The notes under the pieces are model-generated. The model had not been told where the DNA came from. It searched no databases and worked only from the letters and a program-made list of their open reading frames with translations. The position numbers were made by a program, and so were the translations under genes. Positions 1-7,671 of a stretch of 64,000 nt of DNA are shown piece after piece; position 1 is the first letter of the stretch, and every line of letters begins with the position of its first letter. This stretch comes from JAOUGY01 sp963785075 (GTDB taxonomy: Bacteria; Actinomycetota; Acidimicrobiia; Spongiisociales; ZC4RG35), in assembly GCA_963785075.1 (NCBI GenBank), contig CAWATW010000006.1:372001-436000 (forward strand), in the 5' to 3' direction.

Positions 1-223
1 CGGTGAGACCGAGACCGGTCGAGATGCCAAGGATCTCGAGTGGTCCTGCGAGCCGGATACCGTCGACATCGAATCTGACGCCGGGAGAGGCCATCATTCG
101 CACGGTGTGCCCAGCGATCGACGCCGGTTCGTCGGGCTGGGAGACCACGTCCCCGCTCACCGGCAGCGGTACCACCAGCGTGGCCGCCAACAGAAGGGCA
201 GCGGACGACGTCGAGGCTCTCAT
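1..223 (-). CDS. Secreted protein, N-terminus only; possibly SpoIID/LytB domain
   Basis: This reverse-strand gene begins here and runs off the left edge, leaving 74 residues. It opens with a signal peptide (hydrophobic core LLLAATLVVPLPVSG, about residues 10-24). The segment GVRFDVDGIRLAGPLEIL near residues 53-70 resembles the lead-in of SpoIID/LytB domains, in which a V-x-G-x-x-x-x-G-x-[IL]-E element precedes the conserved core. Its ATG shares one base with the murA stop codon (TGATG), so translation is probably coupled to murA, and murA-spoIID adjacency is a known Gram-positive arrangement. Secretion is well supported; the family assignment is tentative because the conserved core lies outside the window. 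Confidence 0.5.
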   Translation of the reverse strand, partial: MRASTSSAALLLAATLVVPLPVSGDVVSQPDEPASIAGHTVRMMASPGVRFDVDGIRLAGPLEILGISTGLGLT

Positions 224-1479
224 CAGTCTTCGAGCCGCGAGACGGCGCCGCCGAGCGCGGCCAGGTTCTCGGTGAAGCCCTCATAACCCCGGTCGATGTG
301 GTGGGCGTCGCCGACGACAGTCGTACCCTCGGCCCGGAGTCCCGCCAGGACCAGCGCCGCCCCAGCCCTGATGTCGTGTGCCAACACCGGTGCGCCACTG
401 AGCCGGTCGACCCCGCGGATGACCGCGTGCTGCCACTCGGTCGTGATGTCGGCGCCCATCCGCAGCAGCTCACCGACATATCGGAATCGGGCGTCGTAGA
501 GGTTCTCGGTGATGACAGAGGTCCCCTTCGCCACGGCGAGCAGGGCGACCATCTGCGGATGCATGTCCGTGTGAAAGCCAGGGAAGGGCAGGGTGGCAAA
601 GTCGACGGCATTCGGTCGCTCCGGTCCTTTGATCCGCAACCATCCATCGCCGCGCTCGACTTCACATCCGGCTTCCTCCAGCTTGAGCAGCTCCATACGC
701 AGATGCGCCGGATGACATGATGTGACGGTGACGTCGCCTCCGGTGATCGCTCCCGCCACCGCGTAGGTCCCGGCCTCCAGACGATCCGCGACCACCTTGT
801 GTGTGACCGGTTGGAGCGCGTCGACGCCGGTGATCCGAATGAGCGCCGTACCGGCGCCTTCGATCTGAGCTCCCATCTCCACGAGCATCGCCGCCAGGTC
901 CTCGATCTCTGGCTCGCGAGCCGCGTTCACGATGACCGTGTCGCCCTGGGCAAGGGTGCCGGCAAGCAGCATGTTCTCGGTGGCGCCCACGCTGGGAAAG
1001 GGCAGCTCGACCTCCGCGCCTCTCAGACGACCGTCACATCTCGCCACCAACTCGCCATGTACGAGCTCGAAGGTGGCGCCCATCTGCTCGAGTCCACCGA
1101 GGTGCATGTCGATCGGTCGGGCACCCAGGTCGTCACCGCCAGGAAGCGCCACCCTGGCCTCACCACATCGAGCGAGCAGCGGACCCAGGACGATGATGGA
1201 AGCCCGCATCGCGCGGACCAGTTCGATCGGCGCCTCCGGCTCCAGCCCATCGGGGATCACAACCGACAGGTCGTGTTCGTCCAGCGAGACGTGCGCCCCC
1301 ATGTGTTTGAGAACTCGCCCCATCAATTCCACGTCCAGGATGCCCGGGACGTTGCGGATGATGTGCCGGCCCGGCGCCAGAAGTGTGGCCGCCATTTCCT
1401 TCAGGACGGCGTTCTTCGCCCCGAGCACCCCCACGGTGCCTCGTAATGCGCGTCCTCCTTCGACAGCGATTGCGGGCAT
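223..1479 (-). CDS. murA: UDP-N-acetylglucosamine 1-carboxyvinyltransferase (MurA)
   Basis: MurA transfers enolpyruvate from PEP to UDP-GlcNAc, the first committed cytoplasmic step of peptidoglycan synthesis. The 418-residue length is normal for the family. The N-terminal GAKNAVLKEMAATLLAPG element is the conserved substrate loop. The catalytic loop reads PGGDDLGARPIDMHLGG, where most bacteria have PGGC; Asp116 thus replaces the cysteine that fosfomycin alkylates. The same Cys-to-Asp change is known in Mycobacterium tuberculosis and Chlamydia MurA and gives intrinsic fosfomycin resistance. The ATG has no Shine-Dalgarno but is preceded by TAGACT six bases upstream, so a leaderless mRNA is likely. 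The stop codon overlaps the next gene. Confidence 0.97.
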   Translation of the reverse strand: MPAIAVEGGRALRGTVGVLGAKNAVLKEMAATLLAPGRHIIRNVPGILDVELMGRVLKHMGAHVSLDEHDLSVVIPDGLEPEAPIELVRAMRASIIVLGPLLARCGEARVALPGGDDLGARPIDMHLGGLEQMGATFELVHGELVARCDGRLRGAEVELPFPSVGATENMLLAGTLAQGDTVIVNAAREPEIEDLAAMLVEMGAQIEGAGTALIRITGVDALQPVTHKVVADRLEAGTYAVAGAITGGDVTVTSCHPAHLRMELLKLEEAGCEVERGDGWLRIKGPERPNAVDFATLPFPGFHTDMHPQMVALLAVAKGTSVITENLYDARFRYVGELLRMGADITTEWQHAVIRGVDRLSGAPVLAHDIRAGAALVLAGLRAEGTTVVGDAHHIDRGYEGFTENLAALGGAVSRLED

Positions 1480-1485
1480 GAGGCC

Positions 1486-1491
1486 AGTCTA
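1486..1491 (-). promoter_or_regulatory. -10 box of murA (leaderless)
   Basis: TAGACT fits the actinobacterial TANNNT -10 consensus and lies six bases before the murA ATG, placing the transcription start at or next to the start codon. Confidence 0.55.
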
Positions 1492-1548
1492 CGGAGCGCA
1501 GGACGACAACCAGACTCCCCAAACGACCACCGGAGCAGGCGGCGGCAT

Positions 1549-1554
1549 TACCCT
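1549..1554 (+). promoter_or_regulatory. -10 box of rpiB (leaderless)
   Basis: TACCCT lies seven bases before the rpiB ATG, with no ribosome-binding site between them. Confidence 0.5.
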
Positions 1555-1561
1555 CTGCACC

Positions 1562-2008
1562 ATGCGAATCGCTCTCGGGTCGGACCATGCCGGCTTTGCG
1601 CTCAAACAACACCTCGCCCTGCGGCTGGCCGAGACCGGCGTGACGGTCTTCGACCTCGGCACGCACTCGGAGGATCCGGTGGACTATCCCGACTTCGCGG
1701 CTGCCGTCGGCCGCGCCGTCGTCGACGGGCGCGCAGACCGCGGCATCGTTGTCTGCGGATCGGGGGCTGGTGCATGCGTGGCGGCCAACAAGATCCGGGG
1801 GGTGCGGGCCGCCGTCGCCCACGACACCTACACGGCACATCAGGCGGTCGAACACGACGACGTCAACGTGCTGTGCCTCGGCTCGCGAGTCATCGGGCCG
1901 GCCATCGCCGATGAGCTCGTCGATGCCTTTCTGGGTGCGACCTTCTCTCGTGAAGAGCGGCACCAGCGTCGCCTCGAGAAGGTAAAGGCTCTCGAGCTGG
2001 ACATGTAG
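1562..2008 (+). CDS. rpiB: Ribose-5-phosphate isomerase B
   Basis: RpiB interconverts ribose 5-phosphate and ribulose 5-phosphate in the cytoplasmic pentose phosphate pathway. The 148-residue product begins MRIALGSDHAGF, the family's phosphate/substrate-binding start. It carries Cys65 in GIVVCGSGAG, the position of the catalytic-base cysteine of the RpiB/LacAB family. ANKIRGVRAA and the late HDDVNVLCLGSRV block are also typical. The ATG at 1562 is preferred over upstream in-frame starts because it begins the conserved fold and has TACCCT seven bases upstream. The gene is divergent from murA. Confidence 0.96.
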   Translation: MRIALGSDHAGFALKQHLALRLAETGVTVFDLGTHSEDPVDYPDFAAAVGRAVVDGRADRGIVVCGSGAGACVAANKIRGVRAAVAHDTYTAHQAVEHDDVNVLCLGSRVIGPAIADELVDAFLGATFSREERHQRRLEKVKALELDM

Positions 2009-2293
2009 GGCCGGCGTTGGCCCGCGGTACTGCAACGAGCACCCCACAGCTTCTCGCCCAGACGGGCATCAATCAACGTCCGAGACGAGATGCCGCGCTC
2101 CGCGCGCGGATGTCCAGCAGAAGTGGTCGGGTGCACGCGCACGGTCTAGCGAAGAGACCACACTCGCACTGGAGATCCTCGTAGTCTCCTCGCCCTGGGA
2201 GCCACCGACTTGGATGGCTAACGAGGCGACTCTTGGTCGCGACGGCTGCGGCGAGAAGCTTCACTTTCGCGGATGTCCGCTTGGCGAGGTTGG
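2009..2293. other. Intergenic region without an evident gene
   Basis: No ORF here looks like a protein. Directly after the rpiB stop, GGGCC and GGCCC (about 2009-2024) can form a short GC hairpin, which might terminate rpiB transcription, but it lacks a T tract. Confidence 0.4.
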
Positions 2294-2950
2294 TCACGTA
2301 TCGCGCGGGAAGCCCCCCACCGCGTCGAGAATCACGTCGAGTCCGACCTCGAACGTGTCGCTGAACTCGTAGCCGGGCTGGAACACGTGATCGAGTGTGA
2401 AGCCGACGAGATGAGGGTAGGCGTCTGCGTCCATGGCGGATGCGATGTCCTCGACCACTCCGACGAACTCGCCCTCGGCCTGTGATGGGAGTGAGGCCTC
2501 CAGGAGGGCGAACCCATATATGTAGGCGTCCAGCATCGCGTTTGCATGGGCGACCATCTGCCAGTTCAGGCCGCCCCGGCGCAGGCACCCAACAACTGCA
2601 TCGTGATGCCCGAGGGTCTCCGGGCCGGGTGACGTTCGAGACTCCATGAGGGGCCCCGCCCACCGGTGCTTGTTCAGGACCGCCCTGGCCGACACGCAAC
2701 GGCGTCGGAGTTCACCCAGCCAGTCCCCATCGGTCGAGGGGCGCTCGATCTCGGCGAAGACCCTGTCGACCATCCCATCGATGATCGCCTCCTTCGATGG
2801 GACGTGGCGATAGATCGACATCGGTTTCGTGCCCATCGCTGCTGCGAGCTTGCGGATCGTCAGAGCCTCGATCCCGATCTCGTCCGCCAGGGCTACTGCG
2901 CTCTCCAGCACAAGGTCTCGGCTCAGCGATGGTTGTGTCGTGTCCTCCAA
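2294..2950 (-). CDS. TetR/AcrR-family regulator with TetR-type C-terminal domain
   Basis: This 218-residue regulator has an N-terminal helix-turn-helix (EALTIRKLAAAMGTKPMSIY, about residues 24-43) followed by the usual RHVPSKEAIIDGM helix. The alpha-helical C-terminal ligand and dimer domain (DAYIYGFALLEASL region) resembles the tetracycline-repressor C-terminal family. The chosen start is TTG at 2950, because GGAAGG lies seven bases upstream and the conserved domain begins soon after. The gene faces the 3053-4488 genes across two copies of a near-perfect palindrome, so it most likely represses that divergent unit. The ligand cannot be told from sequence. Confidence 0.88.
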   Translation of the reverse strand: MEDTTQPSLSRDLVLESAVALADEIGIEALTIRKLAAAMGTKPMSIYRHVPSKEAIIDGMVDRVFAEIERPSTDGDWLGELRRRCVSARAVLNKHRWAGPLMESRTSPGPETLGHHDAVVGCLRRGGLNWQMVAHANAMLDAYIYGFALLEASLPSQAEGEFVGVVEDIASAMDADAYPHLVGFTLDHVFQPGYEFSDTFEVGLDVILDAVGGFPRDT

Positions 2951-2974
2951 TTCGGAACCTTCCTCAAGAGCTGC

Positions 2975-3004
2975 TTGACATAGCGTACTAAGTACGCGTA
3001 GGGT
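2975..3004 (+). promoter_or_regulatory. Promoter with operator copy 1 between -35 and -10
   Basis: TTGACA (2975-2980) and TAGGGT (2999-3004) are separated by 18 bases. The spacer holds the palindrome GCGTACT-A-AGTACGC (2983-2997), so a repressor bound there would block RNA polymerase directly. Confidence 0.7.
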
Positions 3005-3015
3005 ACGTCCATACC

Positions 3016-3030
3016 GCGTACTAAGTACGC
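3016..3030. promoter_or_regulatory. Operator copy 2, downstream of the presumed +1
   Basis: A second exact copy of GCGTACTAAGTACGC sits 33 bp (about three helical turns) from the first, centre to centre, so two TetR dimers could bind the same DNA face. It lies between the presumed transcription start and the start codon of the next gene. Confidence 0.75.
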
Positions 3031-3052
3031 AACCCCGATGGAAGGTAGACTC

Positions 3053-3406
3053 ATGTCAACATCAACCCGCTCCCAGTCTCCGGCGACACCGGACAAGTCG
3101 GATGACCGACGCCGGGAGGAAGCCCGCGAGTACGTGCACGGGCTACGAGCCTTTCAGGTCCACGCATCGGTCTTCACGGCAGGAATGGTCGTCATCTTCT
3201 TGGTGAACCTCTTCACCAACAAGGCTGCCGGGATCAGCGGTGGTGAGTGGTCGGCTTGGTGGTCCGCCTGGGCGCTGATCGGTTGGGGTCTGGGAGTTGC
3301 CGTCCACGGGCTCGTCGTACGGCTGTCCCGGCCCGGGATCTCCTCGGCGATTCGGGAGGACAAGCAGATCGACAAGGTCCTGGCCTCGATGGACCCACAC
3401 CGCTGA
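3053..3406 (+). CDS. Small 2TM-domain membrane protein
   Basis: The 117-residue product has a charged N-terminus (DDRRREEAREYVHGL), two membrane segments (VFTAGMVVIFLVNLF and WWSAWALIGWGLGVAVHGLV) and a charged tail, the layout of the 2TM domain family seen in small inner-membrane proteins and histidine-kinase relatives. The ATG at 3053 is preferred over the one at 3038 because GGAAGG lies seven bases before it. It is the first gene behind the twin operators and probably co-transcribed with the mini-ORF and reductase that follow. Its function is unknown. Confidence 0.75.
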   Translation: MSTSTRSQSPATPDKSDDRRREEAREYVHGLRAFQVHASVFTAGMVVIFLVNLFTNKAAGISGGEWSAWWSAWALIGWGLGVAVHGLVVRLSRPGISSAIREDKQIDKVLASMDPHR

Positions 3407-3433
3407 GGTCGACGGGAGGACGAGGAGGACGAG

Positions 3434-3517
3434 ATGGGCGAGAAGAAGTACAAACACGCTCTAGGTTCGGCTGACAGGGATGCGAGCGGGCAGACACACG
3501 TAGGAGAGGGAGCATGA
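3434..3517 (+). CDS. 27-residue mini-ORF overlapping the reductase start
   Basis: A strong GGAGGACGAGGAGG ribosome-binding stretch (3415-3428) precedes an ATG opening a 27-codon frame (MGEKKYKHALGS onward). Its TGA overlaps the downstream reductase ATG as ATGA. The peptide is hydrophilic and matches nothing I recognise. It may be a genuine small protein or a leader ORF that couples translation into the reductase. The overlap and strong binding site are the only evidence that it is translated. Confidence 0.4.
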   Translation: MGEKKYKHALGSADRDASGQTHVGEGA

Positions 3518-4488
3518 TGAAGGGAATTGTCCAAGAAGGGTTTGGCGAGCCCAGCGGGGTACTGGCACTCACCGAGGTCGACCTACCCGTGGTGGCCGAC
3601 GACGAGGTGCTGGTCCGTGTCCGTGCGGCGTCGATACACATCGGGGCGGTCTACGGGGTGCGGGGATATCCGAAGGTGATGCGCCCGCTGTTCAAGTCGC
3701 TCTTGCCCGAGAGCGGGGTCGTCGGTACGAACATCGCGGGCATCGTCGAAGCCGTAGGCGCGAACGTGACGGGGTTCAGCGAGGGTGACGAGGTGTTTGG
3801 TTCGTGCAAGGGAGCCTTTGCCGAGCTCGCAGTTGCAGAAGCCGACGCGCTCGCCCTTGTGCCGGAGAACCTCACCCTGGAGCAGGCTTCGGCGGTCGGA
3901 GTGTCTGCCTTCACCGCTTTGCAGGGCCTCAGGGACAATGGCGGCCTCCATGAAGGTCAGAAGGTGCTGATCACCGGAGCTTCTGGTGGTGTGGGCACCT
4001 TCGCCGTTCAGATCGCCAAGGCGTTTGGTGCGAATGTGACAGGGGTCTGCAGCACCCGGAATGTCGACCTGGTCCGATCCATCGGCGCGGACCATGTCAT
4101 CGACTACACCAAAGAGGACTTCACCAAAGGCGGCCCAAAGTACGACCTGATATTCGACAACGTGGGTGCCCACTCGCTCAAAGACACAAGATGCGCCCTC
4201 TCTCCCGAGGGGCTGTTGCTTGCCAATGGCGCACCGGCGCCAAAGGGTTGGTTCGGCGGTCTCGGCCATCCCCTGAAAGTCACCCTCGTGTCCATGTTCT
4301 CAAAGCAGCAGGGGGGCTCGTTCCTGTCAAAGGAAAACAAGGAAGATCTGGCCACACTGAGAGAACTTGCTGCCTCAGGCAAGATCGTCCCGGTCATCGA
4401 CAGGACCGTTCCACTCGAGAACGGCATTGAGGCGATCGGCCACGTCGGAGAAGGACACAACCGAGGCACCAGCATCATCACCGTCTGA
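3514..4488 (+). CDS. NAD(P)-dependent MDR-family reductase (quinone oxidoreductase-like)
   Basis: This 324-residue protein is a zinc-free medium-chain dehydrogenase/reductase. A GroES-like N-terminal domain (to about residue 120) is followed by a Rossmann domain whose nucleotide motif is GASGGVGTFAVQIAKAFG. GADHVIDYTKEDF is the usual second half-site. The catalytic-zinc cysteine/histidine set of alcohol dehydrogenases is absent, pointing to reduction of enones or quinones, but the substrate is unknown. GGAGAGGGAG lies directly upstream of ATG 3514 (a second ATG is at 3517). Its position behind the TetR operators suggests induction by a reactive small molecule. Confidence 0.88.
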   Translation: MMKGIVQEGFGEPSGVLALTEVDLPVVADDEVLVRVRAASIHIGAVYGVRGYPKVMRPLFKSLLPESGVVGTNIAGIVEAVGANVTGFSEGDEVFGSCKGAFAELAVAEADALALVPENLTLEQASAVGVSAFTALQGLRDNGGLHEGQKVLITGASGGVGTFAVQIAKAFGANVTGVCSTRNVDLVRSIGADHVIDYTKEDFTKGGPKYDLIFDNVGAHSLKDTRCALSPEGLLLANGAPAPKGWFGGLGHPLKVTLVSMFSKQQGGSFLSKENKEDLATLRELAASGKIVPVIDRTVPLENGIEAIGHVGEGHNRGTSIITV

Positions 4489-4545
4489 TCCGCCTCGCCG
4501 GTGAGATCATCTCTCCCAGCGCAACACACGCCGCGCGCCTGGACC

Positions 4546-4833
4546 CTATGGGATTCGAAAGGGAAAGGCTTCGTACTCCCGGGGAGAGAGCTTCAGGAAG
4601 TTGTTCGTGGCGAGATTGGCCGTGAACCTCAAGGCGAGGACGGCGGTGAAGGCGATGAACCCGGCGCCATAGCCCATGGAGGTGAAGAAGGGGAGGAGAA
4701 AGACCCAGAAGACTGCGTTGTAGACGAATCTCACGACCCAACGAGGTTGCGGGAACCCCTGTTCGACCGATACATAGCCAGGTGTGTTTTGGCGAAGCCA
4801 TGCGAACCGCAGGGTGGTGTGATACTCCACCAC
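4546..4833 (-). CDS. Hypothetical small membrane protein
   Basis: The 95-residue product has two likely membrane segments (FVYNAVFWVFLLPFF and AGFIAFTAVLALRF), an aromatic-rich N-terminus and a C-terminus ending FPFRIP. No family is recognised. It starts at a GTG three bases after the stop of the upstream small gene, so the two form one transcription unit. Confidence 0.6.
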   Translation of the reverse strand: MVEYHTTLRFAWLRQNTPGYVSVEQGFPQPRWVVRFVYNAVFWVFLLPFFTSMGYGAGFIAFTAVLALRFTANLATNNFLKLSPREYEAFPFRIP

Positions 4834-4836
4834 CAG

Positions 4837-4995
4837 TCAGAAGAATCCTCCGAGGACTGACAGCGCGATCAGGGCGCCCCTTTCCGACCAGCTGGAAGTA
4901 GAAAAGGCGACTACGACGAGAACCAGAGTGGGGATCCCCAGACCGAGCATGAGAAGGTTGTTCCAGCGCACCGTCAAGAACTTGTCCTTGGCCAC
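4837..4995 (-). CDS. Hypothetical 52-residue membrane protein
   Basis: The GTG at 4995 is chosen because AAAGGGA lies just upstream and the longer reading frame has no membrane-protein character. The product has two hydrophobic segments (LLMLGLGIPTLVLVVVAFS and ALIALSVLGGFF) and a basic N-terminus (MAKDKFLTVRWNN). It heads a two-gene unit with the 95-residue protein. Function unknown. Confidence 0.5.
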   Translation of the reverse strand: MAKDKFLTVRWNNLLMLGLGIPTLVLVVVAFSTSSWSERGALIALSVLGGFF

Positions 4996-5205
4996 TCGAG
5001 TCCCTTTTCTCTGATTGACTGCACTCGGCTGAAACGGCAATCGCAGACCGACAACCATCCTAAACACGGGACTGAGCATCCCCCGTAGCTGGCTGAGAGC
5101 GCCATCCAATGAGCAACGTGTCGCGTGAGCGGGAGCGTCCCGTGGAGAACCGAGACGTCGGGAATCGGGCGTTGTGGGCGGTGATCCGCAGCTCACGCAA
5201 CACGC

Positions 5206-6330
5206 CTATCGGTCGTCGAATACGATTTCGCCACCGACGATCGTCGCCCTCACCTTCAGTTCATCGTCGAGAAGTACCAGATCGCCGCGACATCCCGGTG
5301 CGAGGCATCCGCGTGTGTGATCGTCGAGCAGGCCGGCCGGGGTGCTCGTCGCGGAAGCCACCGCCTTGTCGGCGCTCCAGCCGGTGAAATCGATCAGGTT
5401 GCGAACTGCCTGATCCATGCTCAGCACGCTCCCCGCAAGCACACCGCCTTCTGTGCGAGCCACCCAGCCCGTGACGGTGATGGTCTCGTCTCCGAGCCGG
5501 TAGACGCCGTCACCCCGACCTGCGGCCGCGATGCAATCGGTCACCAGAGCGAGCCGCTGCGGTCCGAGCAGCTCCGCCGCGATCGAGATCATTCTCGGAT
5601 CCACGTGTATTCCGTCGACGATCACTCCGGAGACCGCACTTCCGTGGGTCAGGAGCGCCGCCGCCAACCCCGGCTTCCGGTGATCCAGACCGGACATCGC
5701 GTTGAACAGATGGGTGCCGCAGGTGGCTCCAGCGTCGAGAGCGCTCATGGCGCACTCGAAGTCGGCATCGGAGTGACCCAACGAGACGACGACGCCCTCG
5801 CTCACGAGGTGCTCGATCACCCCTCTCGATCCGGGCAGCTCCGGGGCGACCGTCACCATCGAGATGTGCTCGCAGCCTCCCCAGCCGCCGACGACTCGAA
5901 CCGAGGCGTCCTGGATCCGAGATGGCGGATGCGCACCCGGGCGACCCGCGGAGATCATCGGCCCCTCGCAGTGGATCCCGATCGGAGTAGCCCCCTGCCA
6001 GCCATCTGGCGGGCCGGCCCGGAGGATCTCACGTGCGTGCCGCACGATGTCGGCGGTCGACGATATCACCGTGGGGAGGAACGCCGTCACGCCGAATCGC
6101 GGAAGCCGGGCGGCCACGTCCCAGATCGACGACGGATCGGAGGTGAAGTCTCGACCGAACGCTCCGTTGACCTGGAGGTCGATGAAGCCGGGAGCGATTC
6201 GCAGGCCCCCGGCATCCACGCACAGACCACGCTCGCCCTCACCGACGATCCGACCGGCCAGGATCTCCACCGGCGGCGCCGGCCGGTCATCGAGTGTCCG
6301 GCCGCCGCCGACGAACATGCCGGCGCTCAT
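5206..6330 (-). CDS. nagA: N-acetylglucosamine-6-phosphate deacetylase
   Basis: NagA removes acetate from GlcNAc-6-phosphate in amino-sugar catabolism and cell-wall recycling. This 374-residue amidohydrolase has the family's metal and catalytic signatures: Glu122 in GIHCEGPMIS, His186 in LGHSDAD, His207 in GTHLFNAMSGL, and Asp265 in LVTDCIAAAG. VDGIHVDPRM and GSVLSMDQAVRNL are also typical. The ATG follows the stop of the TlpA-like gene by 13 bases, so it probably shares a transcript with the dsbB-tlpA pair, although the functions seem unrelated. No other nag genes are present in the window. Confidence 0.93.
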   Translation of the reverse strand: MSAGMFVGGGRTLDDRPAPPVEILAGRIVGEGERGLCVDAGGLRIAPGFIDLQVNGAFGRDFTSDPSSIWDVAARLPRFGVTAFLPTVISSTADIVRHAREILRAGPPDGWQGATPIGIHCEGPMISAGRPGAHPPSRIQDASVRVVGGWGGCEHISMVTVAPELPGSRGVIEHLVSEGVVVSLGHSDADFECAMSALDAGATCGTHLFNAMSGLDHRKPGLAAALLTHGSAVSGVIVDGIHVDPRMISIAAELLGPQRLALVTDCIAAAGRGDGVYRLGDETITVTGWVARTEGGVLAGSVLSMDQAVRNLIDFTGWSADKAVASATSTPAGLLDDHTRGCLAPGCRGDLVLLDDELKVRATIVGGEIVFDDR

Positions 6331-6343
6331 GCTTGCCGATCGA

Positions 6344-6928
6344 TCAGAGCCCGGAGACGTTCTGCATCAAGGAGTCGATCTGATCCGCGCTCAACTCGCC
6401 TGCGGCGCGTGCCGCCACGGTGCCGTCGGGAGCGACGATCACCCAGAACGGGTACGACGTCAGCCCGAACGATTCGCCAACGGTCGAATCCTCGTCATCC
6501 ATGATGATGGGCTCGCTCCACTCCTCCCGGTCGAGCCAGGCGGCGGGCGGGTAATTGGGCTGTCCCTGCTGGCTACCGGTGGCAATCGCAATGACGTCGA
6601 CGCCGAGACGATCCGGGTTCGCCGCGAGCCAGTCGACGACGCGCGGCACCTCGGCCTGACAGTGCGAGCACCAGTGGGCCACGAACAGCATCACGGTGGG
6701 GTTCCCCGGCGTGTACTCCACCGGGGTTCCGGTGGGGTCGACGCCACTAACCGTCGGCGCAGGCTGGCCCACCGCGGGATCGGCATTCGGGCTCTCGAAC
6801 GGCGTGAGCGCAGCACCCGAGACCGTCACATCTCCAAAGGCGGGATTGGCGAAATCAGAGCTGGACGCAGAACCACTGCACGCGGCGACGAGCAGGGCAA
6901 TGGTGACCAGCGGCAAGATCTCTTTCAT
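6344..6928 (-). CDS. TlpA/ResA-like thioredoxin-fold lipoprotein
   Basis: The 194-residue protein begins with a lipoprotein signal (TIALLVAACSG; lipidated Cys17), then a linker, then a thioredoxin fold of the AhpC-TSA/Redoxin type. The active site is AHWCSHCQAEVPR, a CxxC motif, and the cis-proline region is LTSYPFWVI. It acts outside the membrane as a thiol reductant or oxidant. Its start overlaps the stop of the DsbB-like gene (ATGA), and the two are probably a functional redox pair in disulfide formation. Confidence 0.88.
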   Translation of the reverse strand: MKEILPLVTIALLVAACSGSASSSDFANPAFGDVTVSGAALTPFESPNADPAVGQPAPTVSGVDPTGTPVEYTPGNPTVMLFVAHWCSHCQAEVPRVVDWLAANPDRLGVDVIAIATGSQQGQPNYPPAAWLDREEWSEPIIMDDEDSTVGESFGLTSYPFWVIVAPDGTVAARAAGELSADQIDSLMQNVSGL

Positions 6929-7434
6929 GTCGACTCCTTGAAACGAGCGATCTGAGTCAGGGCAATGATGAGTAGGAAACCACATCCCGCCATGAATGGG
7001 ATCGAGACGAATCCAAACGCATTCACGTACTTGGCGGAACACGACGCACCGACGACGCACGAATTCTCGCCGCTCAGGGCCGGAAAAGTCTGGATCAGGT
7101 AGTGGTACACACTGATTCCCGCGCCTATCACCGCGAGCGGCAACGCGTACCATCGCAGGCTGGGGTCTCTCCTCCAGGCGCCGACGGCGATCACGGGGAC
7201 GAGTGGATACATGGCGATCCGCTGAAACCAGCACAGGCGACAAGGTTCGAAGAGGAAGTACTCGGAGTAAGTGAGGCTTCCGAGTGTTGCGATCAGTGCC
7301 ACGATGGCCGCACCCCAGGCGGCGCGCGCCGACACGGCCTCCCTGAGCGACGGGGTCACCGCGAGGAAGGCCGTTGCCACCAGCGCCATCAGCGCCAAGG
7401 TGGCCACGAAAGTGTTGAAGACCTGGACAGACAT
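6925..7434 (-). CDS. DsbB/BdbC-like disulfide bond formation protein
   Basis: DsbB-family proteins pass electrons from extracytoplasmic thiol oxidases to quinone. The 169-residue product has four to five membrane segments, the canonical EPCRLCWFQRIAMYPL motif (first CxxC pair) and a second cysteine pair flanking GENSCVVGASCSAKY in the extracytoplasmic loop. It overlaps the TlpA-like partner by ATGA. The ATG lies only four bases beyond the encoded 3' CCA of tRNA-Glu, leaving no room for a ribosome-binding site outside the tRNA; a later start would cut into the first membrane segment. Confidence 0.88.
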   Translation of the reverse strand: MSVQVFNTFVATLALMALVATAFLAVTPSLREAVSARAAWGAAIVALIATLGSLTYSEYFLFEPCRLCWFQRIAMYPLVPVIAVGAWRRDPSLRWYALPLAVIGAGISVYHYLIQTFPALSGENSCVVGASCSAKYVNAFGFVSIPFMAGCGFLLIIALTQIARFKEST

Positions 7435-7438
7435 GATG

Positions 7439-7514
7439 TGGCAGCCCCGACCAGGTTCGAACTGGCGTTTCCGGCTTGAAAGGCCGGCGTCCTAGACCAC
7501 TGGACGACGGGGCC
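7439..7514 (-). tRNA. tRNA-Glu (anticodon UUC)
   Basis: The reverse strand folds as a 76-nt tRNA with encoded CCA. The acceptor is GGCCCCG paired with CGGGGCU (G1-U72 wobble). The D stem is GUCC/GGAC, the anticodon stem CCGGC/GCCGG with loop CUUUCAA, and the T stem GCCAG/CUGGU around UUCGAAC. The anticodon UUC reads glutamate codons. It lies downstream of gltX, the synthetase that charges it, in the same orientation, and directly upstream of the dsbB-like gene. Confidence 0.96.
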
Positions 7515-7671
7515 CTGCGGCAGACAAGCGTAGCCGCTCACAGAATCAGCTCGGCCCCTGGTGCCCCAGTCCGGCTCACGGTGCCGACAGCCCAGGCCGA
7601 CAGCCGACCTTCTTCACGCCTCGAGCTGCTCGACCGATCGCCGCTCATTCCGATGAGCCCGCCGATCGGGC

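Noticed and set aside
5317..6504. Forward 395-codon frame opposite nagA
   Set aside because: Antisense shadow of nagA with no domain or start signal, common in high-GC DNA.
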